The notes beneath the pieces are model-generated. The model had not been told where the DNA came from. It did not search any database and saw nothing but the letters and a program-made list of their open reading frames with translations. A stretch of DNA of 64,000 bases from positions 1,358,759 to 1,422,758 of the forward strand of contig NW_024468911.1 of the NCBI RefSeq assembly GCF_011745365.1, in the 5' to 3' direction. Shown here in pieces: positions 32,798 through 45,119 of the stretch (positions within the stretch are counted from its first letter, which is position 1; every line of letters begins with the position of its first letter). Source of the DNA: Cryphonectria parasitica EP155. Taxonomy: Eukaryota > Ascomycota > Sordariomycetes > Diaporthales > Cryphonectriaceae. Both the position numbers and the translations under genes were made by a program.

Positions 32798-33146
32798 GCG
32801 GCATTCTCGAGCCGCAGCGAGCTGGATTCGCTCGTCGCTGCCTCTAGTGGACAGCATGCTCCCGTAACTCCGCGTATGCTGAAACTCTCAAGAACTGATT
32901 ATGCTATATATGAATACAAATGTCGGTAGGGCCCGACCAATGATGCGGAGAGGTTCAGCGGTGAAATCAATTCAATAGGTTCGACCAGTGCAGATAGATT
33001 CGAGCCGAGGTGGATCAAGGTATGAACAGGACCGAAATGCCTGACCGTACAAGCACATGAGACCACCATTTACGACCAGGAAAACCGCTGCTGCTGCTGC
33101 TGGCCTCCTACGTAATGGGCCACACTGAGAAGCCTCGTGGGCCACA

Positions 33147-34888
33147 TCACGATCTCATGCCGGCTCCTGCTCGGCGGGCAGGCAGCTCAATCTCACTCTC
33201 GGACTCTGAGGAAGGATCCTCGGCCGCCACCTGGTCCAAAACCTTATCAAGGTCCTCGTAAGAGAACCTCGGTTTGGGCTGCGGCGAAGGCTTGCTCACT
33301 TCCATCGTGGGTGGCATCGAATGTCGTGCCTGCGCCGCCGTGCCATTGGTCGTCTTCTGGGGGCTGTGTGCGAGGGGTCGCGCGTGTGTGGCATGCCGGC
33401 GCGGACTTGTTGCTGGATCGTCTATGTCCATCTCGCTAAAGGTAGACGGCGATCTCCCGAAACCGACGCGTTTCTTGGGCGAAGTGTGGGCTGCCGGAAG
33501 GGGCTGTGAGCTGTGCATCGGGCGGCCGTTCGGCAAGCTCTTGCGCTTCGGTGCAGATGTCGGCAGCGCCGTCCTCTGCGGGCTGGGTACAGCCAAGGCG
33601 CCATTGCGAAGATGACTGACCGCCGACTGAGAGGCTGGATAGTAGTTCTTCATATTTGCAGAGTTCCCCGGACTGCTCATAAAAAGTAGGGCTTCCATCG
33701 CATCCTTCTCGCGGTTGTTGTGGGTGGGAGAGATGATCACGGGATCTGCTGCTGCTGCGGCGCGCGCGGCGCCAGGATCCCGGGAGATACTGAGAGATGG
33801 TAAAGCTGGTGTGTGCGGGCTGCTGTGGTGAGATCGAGGGGAGAGAAGACTGGGGGTGTGCTTCGGGTTGGAGTTTCTTCGGTGGTTAGTTTCGTTGCGA
33901 TGAGGCTGAATGGAGACTGGAGGGGCTAGCGACGGAACATCCTGCAGCCGAGCAGAGGAGGAGACAGGTTGCATGTCAGGACTCGCTGAAGAGCGTGCCC
34001 CAGAGTCGTCTTTGCTCTGTGGCTGGTGGGTCTGAGGAGGTGCGCCCGAGCTGCTCGGCAGCGGATGTGATAGAGTCTGCATCTGCGGGCTGATAGAAGA
34101 TCCAGCAGGCCCTGGCAGGGTAGAGTTGCTGGAGGAAGCAGGAGAAGCGGCGGCAGAGGCCAGGTTCTCGACCTCGTCAATGGTGCGTGACTGCCAGCCG
34201 TTGTGAACCTTGAGCATGGCATAGGACAGGCGGGCCTTTAGTTCGGAGGACAGCTGCGGAATAGAACGCGTCAGCATGGAAGGACCCACCACCATCGTAG
34301 ATCTTCTTGACAGTCTTGCTGTCGGAGAAAAGTACACACCTCGTTAACACGGCTGCTGGCGGAAGAGGCAATGCTGACACCGCTCACGTTCCTCGAGTGC
34401 CAGCCAGGACCTGGCCGAGGAGGAGAGGCGCTCGGGGATGTCCTGTTGTTCTCCTTGACCGCGCCGTCGGCCATCCTCTTGACCGAGGGGCGAGGGGCGA
34501 CGGCACCCACGTCGGGCATCTTCTCCTGGACAGCAGCCAGCTGCGACAGCTGTCGCAGCTGGGACTCCTGGCTGGACTCGTGGCCGCTACTTGCCGCACC
34601 GTTGCTCGCGCTCCTCTCGATTATGGGTGGCGTAAAGACGCGGTGGGACTCGGCCGTGGAGTTGGAAGACGAGAGGGCGGTTGCCTGGGAGTCGGTGTTG
34701 GAGTTCTGCTTCTGCAACGGGTACGAGCCGGCGGCACTGCTGGCCATGATGTGCCCTTGCGACGACGACGAGGACGACGACGACGAGTCGTGAGGCGCGA
34801 CACGGTGGGCGGTCGAGAGCAAAGCATTGCTGTCGCTGACACCGACGCCAGCCTGTTTCGGCGCGGCGTTGACGGGCCGGAACGACAT
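33147..34888 (-). CDS. NRM1: Nrm1/Whi5-family G1/S transcriptional repressor
   Basis: Two exons (34888-34340, 34253-33147) give 551 aa. The protein is mostly low-complexity Ser/Pro-rich with many S/T-P sites (TSPSASPPRP, LLSPRS, TSPRRHA, AHSPQK), as expected for a CDK target. Two conserved islands identify it: LSSELKARLSYAMLKVHNGWQSRTIDEVE, the Whi5-family helical motif (PF08528), and DAMEALLFMSSPGNSA, the GTB motif by which Whi5 and Nrm1 dock on SBF/MBF. A run of nine Ser near residue 40 comes from a trinucleotide repeat. Family members repress G1/S genes until CDK phosphorylation or act as a negative feedback late in G1. Whether this is the functional Whi5 or Nrm1 equivalent cannot be told from sequence. 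It has an unusually long gene-free upstream region. Confidence 0.9.
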
Positions 34889-36747
34889 GATCGGATCCGG
34901 AAAGAATGGTGAACCCCCCCTCTTCAGAGCGCCACCAGGAATGATCGCGTCGTGGGGTTTGGAGTTGGACTGCAGCGCATGTGATTTGCGAGGCAGGCAG
35001 ATGTTCAGGCAACCTAAGATGAGGCAGAAGGAGGAAGAGGGGCAAGGAGAGAGAGAGGCGACGGTCGGTCGGTGGCAGCAAGATGGCGACGCGCTCTTGG
35101 AAGCCCGGGTGCCCAAGTCGAATTGCGCGCAGTCACTAATTGCGCGCAGTCTGGTAAGTATCGTGGGGGGGGGGGGGCTGACAGCAATGCGATGTTCGTC
35201 CGGAAGCACAGGAGCTGTGCTGCAAGGTAACAGGGGGTGCTGGTCGGTAAATGGAGGGCGATCGTCAGGAGAGAAGGGAAATTGAATCGTCAGGCTCAAG
35301 GCTTGCGTGTGGTGCGCGCCTTTGGAGTGAGCAAGTGAAGTGAGCCAGCGTCAATGGACGCAAAAAGGTTTGGATAGACGAGAGACCACCGGAGTACGCG
35401 GTCTAGCGCGACTGTGCTCCTCCCTCTACAACACAAGCACACACTCAACCGACCTGCTTGCTACTAGGCTGCTAGGGTACCTAGCACCAGCAAACCTGTC
35501 ATGGGAACGGCTGCTGTCTTGTCCCTGCTGGGTCGCCCCCGGGTTCGGCCCTGGCCCTGATCCTGGCCCCAAGCTGTGGCTAGGGTTGCTGGGGTGGCCT
35601 CTCTCTCTCTCTCCCGCGTCTGGCGTGGCCTAAATGCTACAAATCGAGGGTACTGAGGGGAAGGTTACTGAGAGATTAGGGGGGCGCTGGGGGGAGGGGA
35701 GAGCCACTGAGGGGTGGGAGGGGGCAGGGCTCGGGCCGTCCGCTAAACAGCCTGTACCACTCGAGGATCACTGGCCATCGCAGGCCACATCCATGTTAGA
35801 ACTGGCTTGAGTTGGAAGTAAACCATAGTACTGTGGTAGTATGCTAGGAAGCAACTCTTCTCCCCCAGCCCCTCTATTTTTCTTCCCTTCTGTTTATTCT
35901 CTCTTTTCAGTTTCCACGCTCACATCTCTCCCACATCATCCCCAAGACTCGAGGTCTCGGAAAATTTATGAGTTTGAATTGATTGATAAATTTAATGAAT
36001 GATGATGTTTCTCCCTATGCAGTAATCTGATTGTTTCCCCCTTCTTTTTCCCCGGTTCATGCAGAGACAACATCTCGATCTCTCGATGCAAGGCAGTCTA
36101 CCCAGCCACGCACACACAGCCACACCGTCATCTCTGAAAGCGGACACACCAACAAACACACGGGCAAGCTAATGCCTCCTTTGTACACGCCAGCCCCGAT
36201 TTAGAGGCCCCAAAACATGTGACACCGCGCGCGGCTCGAACCCGCAGCTGAGGTCTGACACGGGACTTTTTCTCCATCAGCAGAAGCATTCATGCATTTC
36301 CCCAACAGCCTTGCAGATTGTCTTTCCTTAAAACCTCTTTTCCCGAGTATACTATACTTTTATGTCTCCAGAATTGTTATGAGGGCAAGTGATATCTGTC
36401 AGCCCAAGCCCAAGCGCGGTTCCACGGAATAAAAATAAATAAATAAAAATATCACAAAGACTGCAGTAGCCTAAATCTAGAATCAAAGTATACAAAGTCA
36501 AATTTCCAGGGCTGCCTTACTTTTTACCTTTTCACTTTTTTGCATAGCAAGGTATGCTACGTATGAAACATCATGGGTAGGTTCCAATTTTCAACACATA
36601 TAGAGGTTGGGCGGACACCTCCTGGCCTTGCATGGGTCGGCAACAAAGCTCATAACGTATTCGCTCTTACAATTACCACGTCAAATTACCAGTCTGTATA
36701 GCAAACCTCATGGCCGAAACGCCATGTCCAATACCGTCTCGTCCGGC
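34889..36747. other. long intergenic region upstream of the Nrm1-like gene
   Basis: 1.86 kb without a supported gene. Holds a 13-base G run (35165-35177), a CT dinucleotide repeat near 35599-35612 and AT-rich blocks near 35965-36005. Fungal cell-cycle genes often have long leaders, so much of this may be 5' untranslated region (inference). A GTTCGAGCC motif near 36240 resembles a tRNA B box but no tRNA fold is present. Confidence 0.5.
35165..35177. repeat. 13-nt G homopolymer
   Basis: Thirteen consecutive G about 280 bases upstream of the Nrm1-like start codon (on the + strand as given). Confidence 0.85.
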
Positions 36748-38771
36748 TTAATACTGGAACCGCCACCTGGGATCATCGTCTCCCTCCCAATCCTTCAGGT
36801 GCCCGACCTCCTTCACCTCAGCCGCGATCCCATCCCTCTTCTCATTCTCCCTCTTCAGAATGAAGTACAGCAGCCCTGACACCAGGACGTTCGCCAGAAG
36901 ATAGCCCAGCGCGAAGCTGTGGCCCAGAATGTACCGCGGCCCGTCGTTGGACCGGTACAGCTGCGTGCCCAGCACCGCGCCGCAGTTTCCGATGGAGATC
37001 TGCATGGCGTTCGCCACCGCACGCTTCGTCTGCCCGCTGACGTTGATCGCCGGCCACGACAGCGCCAGGGCCGTGGCAGGGTAGATTCCGCCTGCCGCGA
37101 AGAAGGTGCCCAGGTACGAAATGCCTGGTCGCGCCGTCGGGTTCTTGTTGGCCAGGAGGATGATATAGCCTATGGCGCCGAACGCGGCCGAGCCAGCCAG
37201 GAACGGAGCACGCTTGTTCAGGCGCTCGGAGAGGGCCGCTACTGATAACGTGGTCACGAAGGCGAATGCGTAGGGCGGGATCGTCAGCAGCTGGGCTTTG
37301 GCGGCGGTGTAGCCGAGGGACTGGATGATGCTCGGCTGGATGTTTTTGAGATGTGTGAGTATGCAAAAGGTTCCCGTCACAGCGCTGCTTCTTTCCTTCT
37401 TCATTCCTCTAATAAAGCACAATGGGGTCATTTTCTTATAGAATCAAACTTACCAGGAAAAGAGAGAGGGTGTAAAGTGGCAAGCTCATGGTGTGGAACG
37501 CAAAACCATAGAGCCAGCACTTTGGATCCTTGACGGCCCGCATGACATTGGCCCAGGTGAATCGCTCCTCATGGGTACAGTCGCTGTCTGCGGCGAGCCG
37601 GGCCTGGATCGCTGTACGCTCGCTATCCGAAAGGAAGCCGGCGGTGTCGGGGTAGTTGTAGATGAAGAAATAGGATGTCGCCGCGATGACGATCGTTACG
37701 AGACCTTCCTGCAGAGTTGAACCCCAGTGTGAGTGGATTTCCTACTGCTGCATTTTCAGCAAGATAGGCGATGATGCGAACTCACGATAATGAAGATCCA
37801 GTGCCAACCATTTGGCCAGACGATGCCCCGCATAAAGCTGATGCCCTGTATTGTGATCATCGTCATCGTTAGAAGATAATGTATAGAGTGATGTAGTATA
37901 GTTGTGATTACGGTGACAACTCACGTATGCCAGGATACCGCCAAAGGATCCTGCGAGTGCTGCGGCACTGAAAAAGAGTGAGATGCGGAACTGGCGCTCC
38001 CTTCTTTTGTACCACATCGAGAAGTAATATACCACGCCCGGAAAGAGACCAGATTCAGCTGTGCAAGTATCCAGTGTCAGTACGATCAGAAGTGGAAAGT
38101 TGCCCCGAGGGGAAAAGGGAAAGGGGGGGGGGGGTTGCGGCGAGCATTTTGATAAGACTGACCAACTCCCAAGAAGAATCTGGCAGCAAAGAAGCCCGAC
38201 AAATTATGGACGACGCCCATGAGCGTGGCTACAATACCCCAGATAACGGTTAAAGTAGGAAGCCATAGTTTGGGCGACGTCCGCTTGAGGATGATGTTGC
38301 ACGGAATCTTAGACAATAATCATTAGCCACGCTCGGGTCACGGACATAACAAATCCCCAGACAGGATCACAAACCTCAAACAAGACATAACCAATAAAAT
38401 AGAGCGTCAGACCCGTCAGGTACTGGTTGCCCGCTGCCTCGGTCGTCAGTCATGGTCTCAACATCTCACACATACACACACACTCTCTCTCTCCCCCAAC
38501 GGGAAACCATCCAGATTCTTCACTCACTCATGCCAAGATCAGTCGCCAGCCCTTCTATCTTTGCATTGCCGACATTGCTCCGGTCGAGGAAAGACAGCAG
38601 GTAGAGGATGCCAACGGCGGGAAGAAGCCGAAAATCAATCTTCCGAAGCAGTGCGCGCTCGTTGACGTTCACAGCTCCCGAGACTTCCTCGTCCACAGAC
38701 CCAGATGTAGGGCTCGGGGCCTGGTTGTCTGCTGCTTTCTCATGTTGATATTGTGTATCCGGCTCCGCCAT
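36748..38771 (-). CDS. MFS transporter, anion:cation symporter family (Tna1/Dal5-like)
   Basis: Seven exons (38771-38528, 38433-38375, 38307-38163, 38058-37925, 37845-37786, 37708-37454, 37335-36748) sum to 495 codons, 494 aa. Family motifs are LLRKIDFRLLPAVGILYLLSFLDRSNVGNAK, GNQYLTGLTLYFIGYVLFEIPCNIILKR, GFFAARFFLGVAESGLFPG, YYFSMWYKRRERQFRISLFF and, in the second half, YIILLANKNP and RAVANAMQISIGNCGAVLGTQLYRS. These are diagnostic for the fungal ACS branch that moves nicotinate, allantoate, pantothenate or similar organic anions with protons. Twelve membrane helices are expected. The N-terminal ~45 residues and the C-terminal tail are cytosolic. Intron 3 contains a 12-G run. Substrate unknown. 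Confidence 0.95.
38123..38134. repeat. 12-nt G homopolymer in an MFS intron
   Basis: Lies between exons 3 and 4 of the MFS transporter gene. Confidence 0.85.
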
Positions 38772-39474
38772 CTTTGCCTCGGAGATAATTTCCTATGCGT
38801 ACAGGCGTGACAGGACCGAAGTCTGCACTGTTGTCTCCCGAGGGAGGTCAGAGAGGTCAGAGGTGTGAGAAATATGAGTTCTTATGAGGCTCAAGCCACG
38901 GGATGAATGAGATTTTTCATTGAAGACGACATGACGGAATCTACTTCTAATATCATGTGCCGTATCGCCCTCTTCTGTTCCAAGCTGCTGGGTCCGAACC
39001 TAAGCTGGGGATTAATCGCTAGGGCAATGGCGACATCGCGGATGATACACCCTTTTCGTTCTGGGCGCGGGATTGTGATTGGGCCATGTGCCGTGCTTCT
39101 GGAGACAGGGGTATGATCACGACATCCCATAGTACCTAAAAAATGTCCAGCTATGACGCTGTGAAACAGAACAGACAGATTGGACATATTGTAGAATCCT
39201 TCCAAGATGTGCACTGGGCCCTTACTGACGCAGTACTCAATGAGTTATGCATAATCAAAATCTACGTCCCACAAATTGGCTGTGGCAGACGGTGGAACTT
39301 TCTATCAGCAGATCCCATCTCAGCCTCGCCGTCCGAGACCATACCCGAATCTATGTGTAAGGCGTTGTCTAGACTCCTCACTTATCTTGCATCCTTTACT
39401 ACGTACTAAATAGTACATTCACAGTCCTTTGGCATGCAGAGAATGCCCCCCCCCCCCAAGGACATCAAATCTCA
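38772..39474. other. intergenic
   Basis: 703 bases between the MFS start and the ABC transporter stop, both on minus. An 88-codon frame at 39143-39409 (+) has no recognisable domain and I do not call it. A 12-C run lies at 39446-39457, just downstream of the ABC gene. Confidence 0.5.
39446..39457. repeat. 12-nt C homopolymer
   Basis: Immediately 3' of the ABC transporter stop codon. Confidence 0.85.
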
Positions 39475-42400
39475 CTATCCCCTGTCCTGCCTCGTCCTCG
39501 CAACCACCAGGGCTGCCTGTAATGCTCGCTCACCCTCAGTCCTGACCGCTTTATAGTAGTAGCTCCCTTCATTCTCCAGCAGCTCCGCCGGTGTGCCCTC
39601 CTCCACGATCTTACCTGTCTCCATTACTATGATCCGGTCTAGCCATGCCAGTGAGGCTGCTCTGTGCGCAATGGTCATCATCGTCGTTGACTCGGGCAGC
39701 ATCGTATGCAGGGCTTTCTGCAGTGCCTCGTCCGTCTCGTAGTCGATGTTGGCGGCTGCCTCATCGACAAGTAAGATCGGCGGCCGTTCCAGCAAGACCC
39801 GAGCTGCACATAAAAGCTGCCTCTGGCCCGCAGAGAGGTCTGTACCGCCTGTGGTGAGGTTTTTGGATAAGATGGTGGCGGTGGAGGAGTTTTCGGCCAG
39901 TGTTGACTTCAAGCCGCATTGGTCGAGGACATTCAAGATTTCCTCGTCTGTGTGCTGTCCTCTTGGGTCCAGATTCTCGCGTACATTTCCCTCGAAGATC
40001 AAGGGCTCTTGTGGGAGTGTGTGTACAGCCAGACGGAGTCTCTGGGTGGAGATGGATGCAGTCTCTACCCCGTTGATGGCAATGCTTCCGCTCGTAGGGT
40101 CGACCAGGCGGGCTATGGATGAGACGAGCGTCGACTTACCCGAGCCTGTCCTACCCACAACGCCCAGCCTCTCGCCACTCTGGATGTGAAGAGTCAAGTT
40201 GTCCACAGCCGGTGTAGGGCGAGAAGGGTAAAAGAGCGACATGTTTTTGATGTCAATCTCACTTTCCCGTGGCCAGTCCTTAGGCACTGGTGTGGACTCC
40301 ACCAAGAGCCCTCGGACCTGGCCCTCCTTGGGCAGATTGTCGTGGTATTCCTGGAGCCTCTCGATCGAGTTCATCTGGACCTCAAGATCGGTCAACCCCC
40401 ATGTCATCAGGAAGACATCATTTGCAAGCCCCGTCGCAAATGTCAGAGCCAAGCCGCCCAGAACATCCGTGATGTATCCTGCGACGGTCAACATGACCAC
40501 TACAAGTAGTAGTATATTGGCGGCCAGCTCTGCCCGAAGTGTGATCCACGTGTCAAGTGACTTGCGCACAATCTTGGCGGACATGAGGTGATCGAGAGCG
40601 GCGCCATGCTTCGACACCATGAACATGATGGCACCGTAGGCCTTGATGGATGCGGGTGCATTGAGAGCCTCGGACACGATAGCGGTGACCGGCGACTGAA
40701 GAATAGACGAGGAGCGCTGAACCTCTCTGGAGGCGATCCTGAAGCGTGACTGATAGAATGTGGTCATGAGGATGTAAGGGATGATTGCTACCACAACAAT
40801 GGGCGAGGAGAGGGCGATCAAGCAGAGAGAAGCGAAGAGGGTGGTAGCGGTTCCGATCACAGCGTCTACAGCATTGATGATCTTGGTGTCTAGAGCTTCA
40901 ATGTCCGACGAAAGCCGATTTAGGATCCGCCCGGTCGGCTGACGCTGAAAATAGGAGATGGGCGCGGTGAGGAGACTGTCGACGATGCTGGAGTGGATTT
41001 CCCTGCTGGCTCTCATGGTGCAGCGAACGAGGAATATGGAGAGGAAAGCTGTAGTGAAGGTCAGCGTCAAAGCAGAGGGACTGCGCAGATTAGATTGACG
41101 TACATGTGAAGACACATGTTGCCAAGGTTAGGCCTAGATATCCACCCAGGTATTGGCCTTGTCTAAGGCCGAGCTGGTCGTCAATCCACCACACAAACCA
41201 GTAACTGCCCATCACCTTAGAAACGGTTAGAAAGATTGCCATGCAAGCCAGCTTGACGACCTCGATGACGCCGCCAGCGTTTAATGTGTAGAAGGCTAGG
41301 ACATCCGATTTGACGGCTCCCCGGGCTCGCTCTTCCTCCTCGATCAGCTCGAGTGCTGCGGCTGCCCTGTCATCGGCATCTACATCGGTTGCGTCGTTAG
41401 GTTTGTGATCCTGGCATGGTGGGTGGTCCGCCTGGTCGTTGCTGTCCGCATCATGAAGCCATTCCTCGTGAATGACTGCATCATGAAGGCCGGGCTTGGC
41501 CAGCAAGTCCTTTCCAGACGCTACGACCCGGCCTTTTTCGATCATGACAACATGATCAACCTGTGGGACGAAAGATGTATGTAGCGTCACCAAGATCACA
41601 GTGATGTCAAGGGATCTGATCGTCCGGAAGAGCATCTGTCTCACCCTCCCGTCCACCGCAGACAGTGGATCATCCAGAAGCAAAATCTGCGGCTGCGAGT
41701 ACAGTGCTCTAGCCAGCGCAATTCTGGCCCGCTGGCCCCCGCTCAGGTTGTTCCCTGCCTCCCCCACAACGAACTGATCGCCTCCAGGGAACGACCGAAA
41801 GTCATCGTCCAGGCAACACTGCCTGACCACTTCTTGATATCGTGCCTGGTCGAGCTTACTCATGAAGACAATGTTGTCCCTCAATGTCCCAGACATGATC
41901 CACGGGTCCTGAGCAACATATGCTAGGGATCCATGTATTCTGATCGAGCCATCGAGGGCCATCTCGCCGAGGATGGCCTGAAGGAGACTCGACTTGCCAC
42001 TGCCTGTGGGCCCAATGACCGCAGTCAGCTTGTTCCGTGGGAGAACAAGGTCGCCAACCTCGAGCTTCTGGCCGTCACTGTGATCATCACTAAAGGATGC
42101 GTAGGTGAAGGATGCCTTTTCGAACTCGACTGCCGCGTCAGCATCGCTAACCAGGGAGGATTGCGCGATAGGGTCTGATTCCTCTGCAGCCATCAGTGTC
42201 CTGACGCGCTTGAACGATGGCAGAATGGCAGCCTGTCTGGTCACGGCCAGGGTGGCAAAGAAAACCGGCTGGCCGAGGAGGTTGAAGTACGCCAGTGCCG
42301 GGAAGACCACAGCCGCGGTCAGTTCGTGTCCGGTCAGATAGTAGAAAAGAAAAGCAGCAGCGGCTGTGAAACTCGGAATGCTGACATTAATTGCAGAAAA

Positions 42401-43406
42401 TAGCCAGAACGCCATAGAGAGGTAGACCCAGAGGGCCTTCAGCTGCTCATTCCTGACTCTGGACACGCGATCTCGAAACAGGAACTCATAGGCAGCGGCC
42501 TTGACGCTCTTGATGTTGTTGAGGAGCTCGCGCAGAGGGCCCAGACGCTGGTCATTGAGGTGAACATACTTGACCACGGCCCCACGGGTGATCTGGCTAG
42601 CCATGCTCTGGCTGAAGAACATGATCAGAAGTAAGAGGAAGCCGACGAGGGCGGCTGGACCGATGATGCTGGCTGCCAACACAACGATGGCTGTGATCTG
42701 TAGCGGCGCGACCCAGATGTCGTGAATCTTCAAGACGTATGCAGACAGAAAGTCTACATCCACGGCACTCATGTTGATGATCTGTGCTGGCGGGTGTACT
42801 CTCCTGGCTGCCGGAGACAGGCGCAAGCTCTTTTCAAATATGGCGGTCCGCAGCATGACCTCGACCCATGTGCTCTGGGTTCGAACCACCTGATTCTTGG
42901 CCCTGCCTGCCAGAGTAGCGACGATGTTGGCGCCCACCAGCAGCCAAGCCAGCGTCGCGCTGTGGGTATCCAGGAGCAACAGTCGCAAGAGCAGTGGAGC
43001 GCTGACTGAGGCCACTGAGTATATCAACTGTGTTTGCTGATGAGCAAGAACCACACCATGGCCTGCACAGTATATGCTCTGGCTCTAGATCGCTTACCTC
43101 CAAAGTCACACCCAACAGGAGCATACCACCCGTCTCCCACTGGAAAATGAAAGCTGCCTTGGCCCCATGTTCTGACCGGATCTTGGCGAAGACCAACCGA
43201 AGGTGCGCACTGGCTTTGGAAAAGACAGGTAGCCACTCATTCTCCATTATCCCCGTCTTGTTGACGGCCGATACCAGCTTTCCTAGCCATAGCTGCAATG
43301 GTGAAACATAATAGAGCAGCGGATCGATCGCTACAGGACCGTCTTGCTGCTTTGTGGTCCAGAACAATGCCTTGCTTAGCCAATGGCCCGAGGATGAGGT
43401 GGTCAT
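39475..43406 (-). CDS. ABC transporter, ABCC (MRP/Ycf1-like) without TMD0
   Basis: Three exons (43406-43098, 43027-41104, 41048-39475) give 1268 aa, about 200-300 shorter than MRPs with an extra N-terminal membrane domain. Order: N-terminal linker, TMD1 (QLIYSVASVSAPLLLRLLLL onward), NBD1 with Walker A GPTGSGKSS (about 441), signature LSGGQRARIALAR and Walker B LLLDDPLSAVD, then an acidic linker, TMD2 and NBD2 with Walker A GRTGSGKST (about 1042), signature LSAGQRQLLCAARV and LLVDEAAANID. Asp instead of Glu after the NBD1 Walker B is the usual ABCC asymmetry, so NBD2 is the active ATPase. ABCC proteins export glutathione conjugates, organic anions or secondary metabolites from vacuolar or plasma membrane. 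Introns of 70 and 55 nt. The substrate cannot be inferred. Confidence 0.95.
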
Positions 43407-45119
43407 GCTTAGTATGAAGAGGAATTCATATCTGTAAAGAATAGAAAAGCTCTCTGTGATCTGAGCATAACCACATGAAGCATGCCTACATCATATAGAA
43501 GAGAGAAAAAAGAGAAGTACCTTTTCTCAGGGTGACTCACCAGAAGCATGCAGGAAGTATTACTTTCTGCAGGAAAGGCTAATCCTTTCCAGGCATGTGC
43601 CTCACTCTCCTGTAAGACGATTGGCAGGGCCAGGGTCGGATATCGAGATCGAGCTCAAGAACCATGCTTGGTGGTCTCTCACTGATGTAGTCAAGTTGCA
43701 CATGTTAATCCCTTGCGAGATTCAAAATATTTGAATATGAATGTACATGGTAAGAAAGCCTCCCTTTAAAAAAAATTAGGCCCATCTATTCTGTCTGTCA
43801 CACCGGCTAGATCCGATCTTGTCTTGGTTTCCCAGGGCATCCTAGGCTTTCGCGTCTAGGCCCATGGTGAGCCTGCCAGCCCGCCAGCCAAGTCTGTTCA
43901 GGCCTGTGTAAGTCTCTCAAGCCTCTGATCAGGTGGTGGGGATCTTCAAGAACAGTGGGCATGTGGAGGGGTAGGGGGCTCAGCTAGCGTGCTGTGGGGA
44001 CGGTGCCACACCACAAACAGCGGTAACCATCATACCACCCCCCCTCCACGCATGCCCAGGGTCCAGCTCGGGACTGGGCCTGGCCCGTGCGGAGGTTGTT
44101 TTCGGGTGGTATCTCGCGCCTCTTGGGGATCAGTTACCGCCTGTTGAACGGCAGCTCGAAGGCGTGCAATAGCCTGGATCACTACCACCAGCCTTCGCGA
44201 CAACATCCCAATCTCTCCATGAACAGTCGAACCGAAACCCCGCCACCACTTACGACGCGATGGCCCACTAGATCTCACCAACACAGGCGCCCCCGGGGGC
44301 GTTATGATCAGTCCTTGGTACCCTCAATATCAACTCCCCCGCACCCCTGTCTGTCCCGGTGCAACGCGTCTACGACCGAAAACCCACAACATCACGGAAC
44401 CGGCCTCGCCTTCAACACTCCCTCGAGAGACGTCACCTGCCAACTGGGGCTCTCTATTTTGGTGTCCTAAACAGAAAGTCCAAGAGGGCCTCTAGGACAA
44501 CGGTCCGTGCTCGACAAGGTGTCCTCGTCGCCAACTCCTCTGTCTTGGGACCCTGTGGCGCAAGACACAGACGCCTTCGCGAAACAATCACCCGTTCCCT
44601 TCAGAATCCCCAGACTACAGACTAAGCCTGGCCTCAGGATCACTTCAAGCCTTGCTAGTGTTTTTCCAATTCACCTGCCCGTGGCTTCTTTGCCCTGAAA
44701 ACCCGCATTTGGGCAGTCCTGCTCTCCGACTACGCGACTTGATTGCGTGACGCGAGAGCGACGACACCGGTCGATACCCCCCCCCCCCCGAGCTCGACAG
44801 AACTGACCAAGTCAGATGCTTTTCGACGTGACAAACCTCTTGATCCATATATAGACACTCGTTACTCAGCTCTTCTGCGCGCCTCACCTCCGTTCACGGA
44901 CTCTTTACAACGCGAATGGCCCTGTCTCGTACACACAACATCAGCTTCCCAAATGGTTCGATGGAATTAGGTATACAGCGTTGAGCTTGCCACTCGGCCA
45001 AGAACTGCTTCTGGTGTGGCACGACCTCGAGTGAAGTTGGTGTCGAAGGCCACCGGCCGCCAGTCCCACCGATCTCGCGTCAGGAGTTTTGTCTTGATCA
45101 GCCAGACCTCCTGCCCAAG
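43407..45119. other. intergenic: divergent promoter region
   Basis: 1.7 kb between the ABC transporter (-) and the sirtuin (+). The right half (about 44050-45110) is rich in short CCA/ACC-type C-rich frames. It looks like a transcribed leader rather than a gene; a 13-C run lies at 44777-44789. No domain found. Confidence 0.5.
44777..44789. repeat. 13-nt C homopolymer
   Basis: In the probable promoter/leader of the sirtuin gene. Confidence 0.85.

Larger units (their letters stand above)
32360..33146. other. intergenic: convergent 3' ends
   Basis: 787 bases between the galactosidase (+) and the Nrm1-like gene (-). Contains a GAGTAC-type tandem repeat and a trinucleotide microsatellite, listed separately. 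No gene seen. Confidence 0.6.

Noticed and set aside
36215..36260. GTTCGAGCC B-box-like motif and TTTT downstream on the minus strand, suggesting a tRNA
   Set aside because: The presumed T stem mispairs, no matching 5' acceptor strand or A box exists within range, and no anticodon stem can be drawn.
39143..39409. 88-codon + frame between the MFS and ABC genes
   Set aside because: No recognisable domain or homology-like motif and poor coding character.
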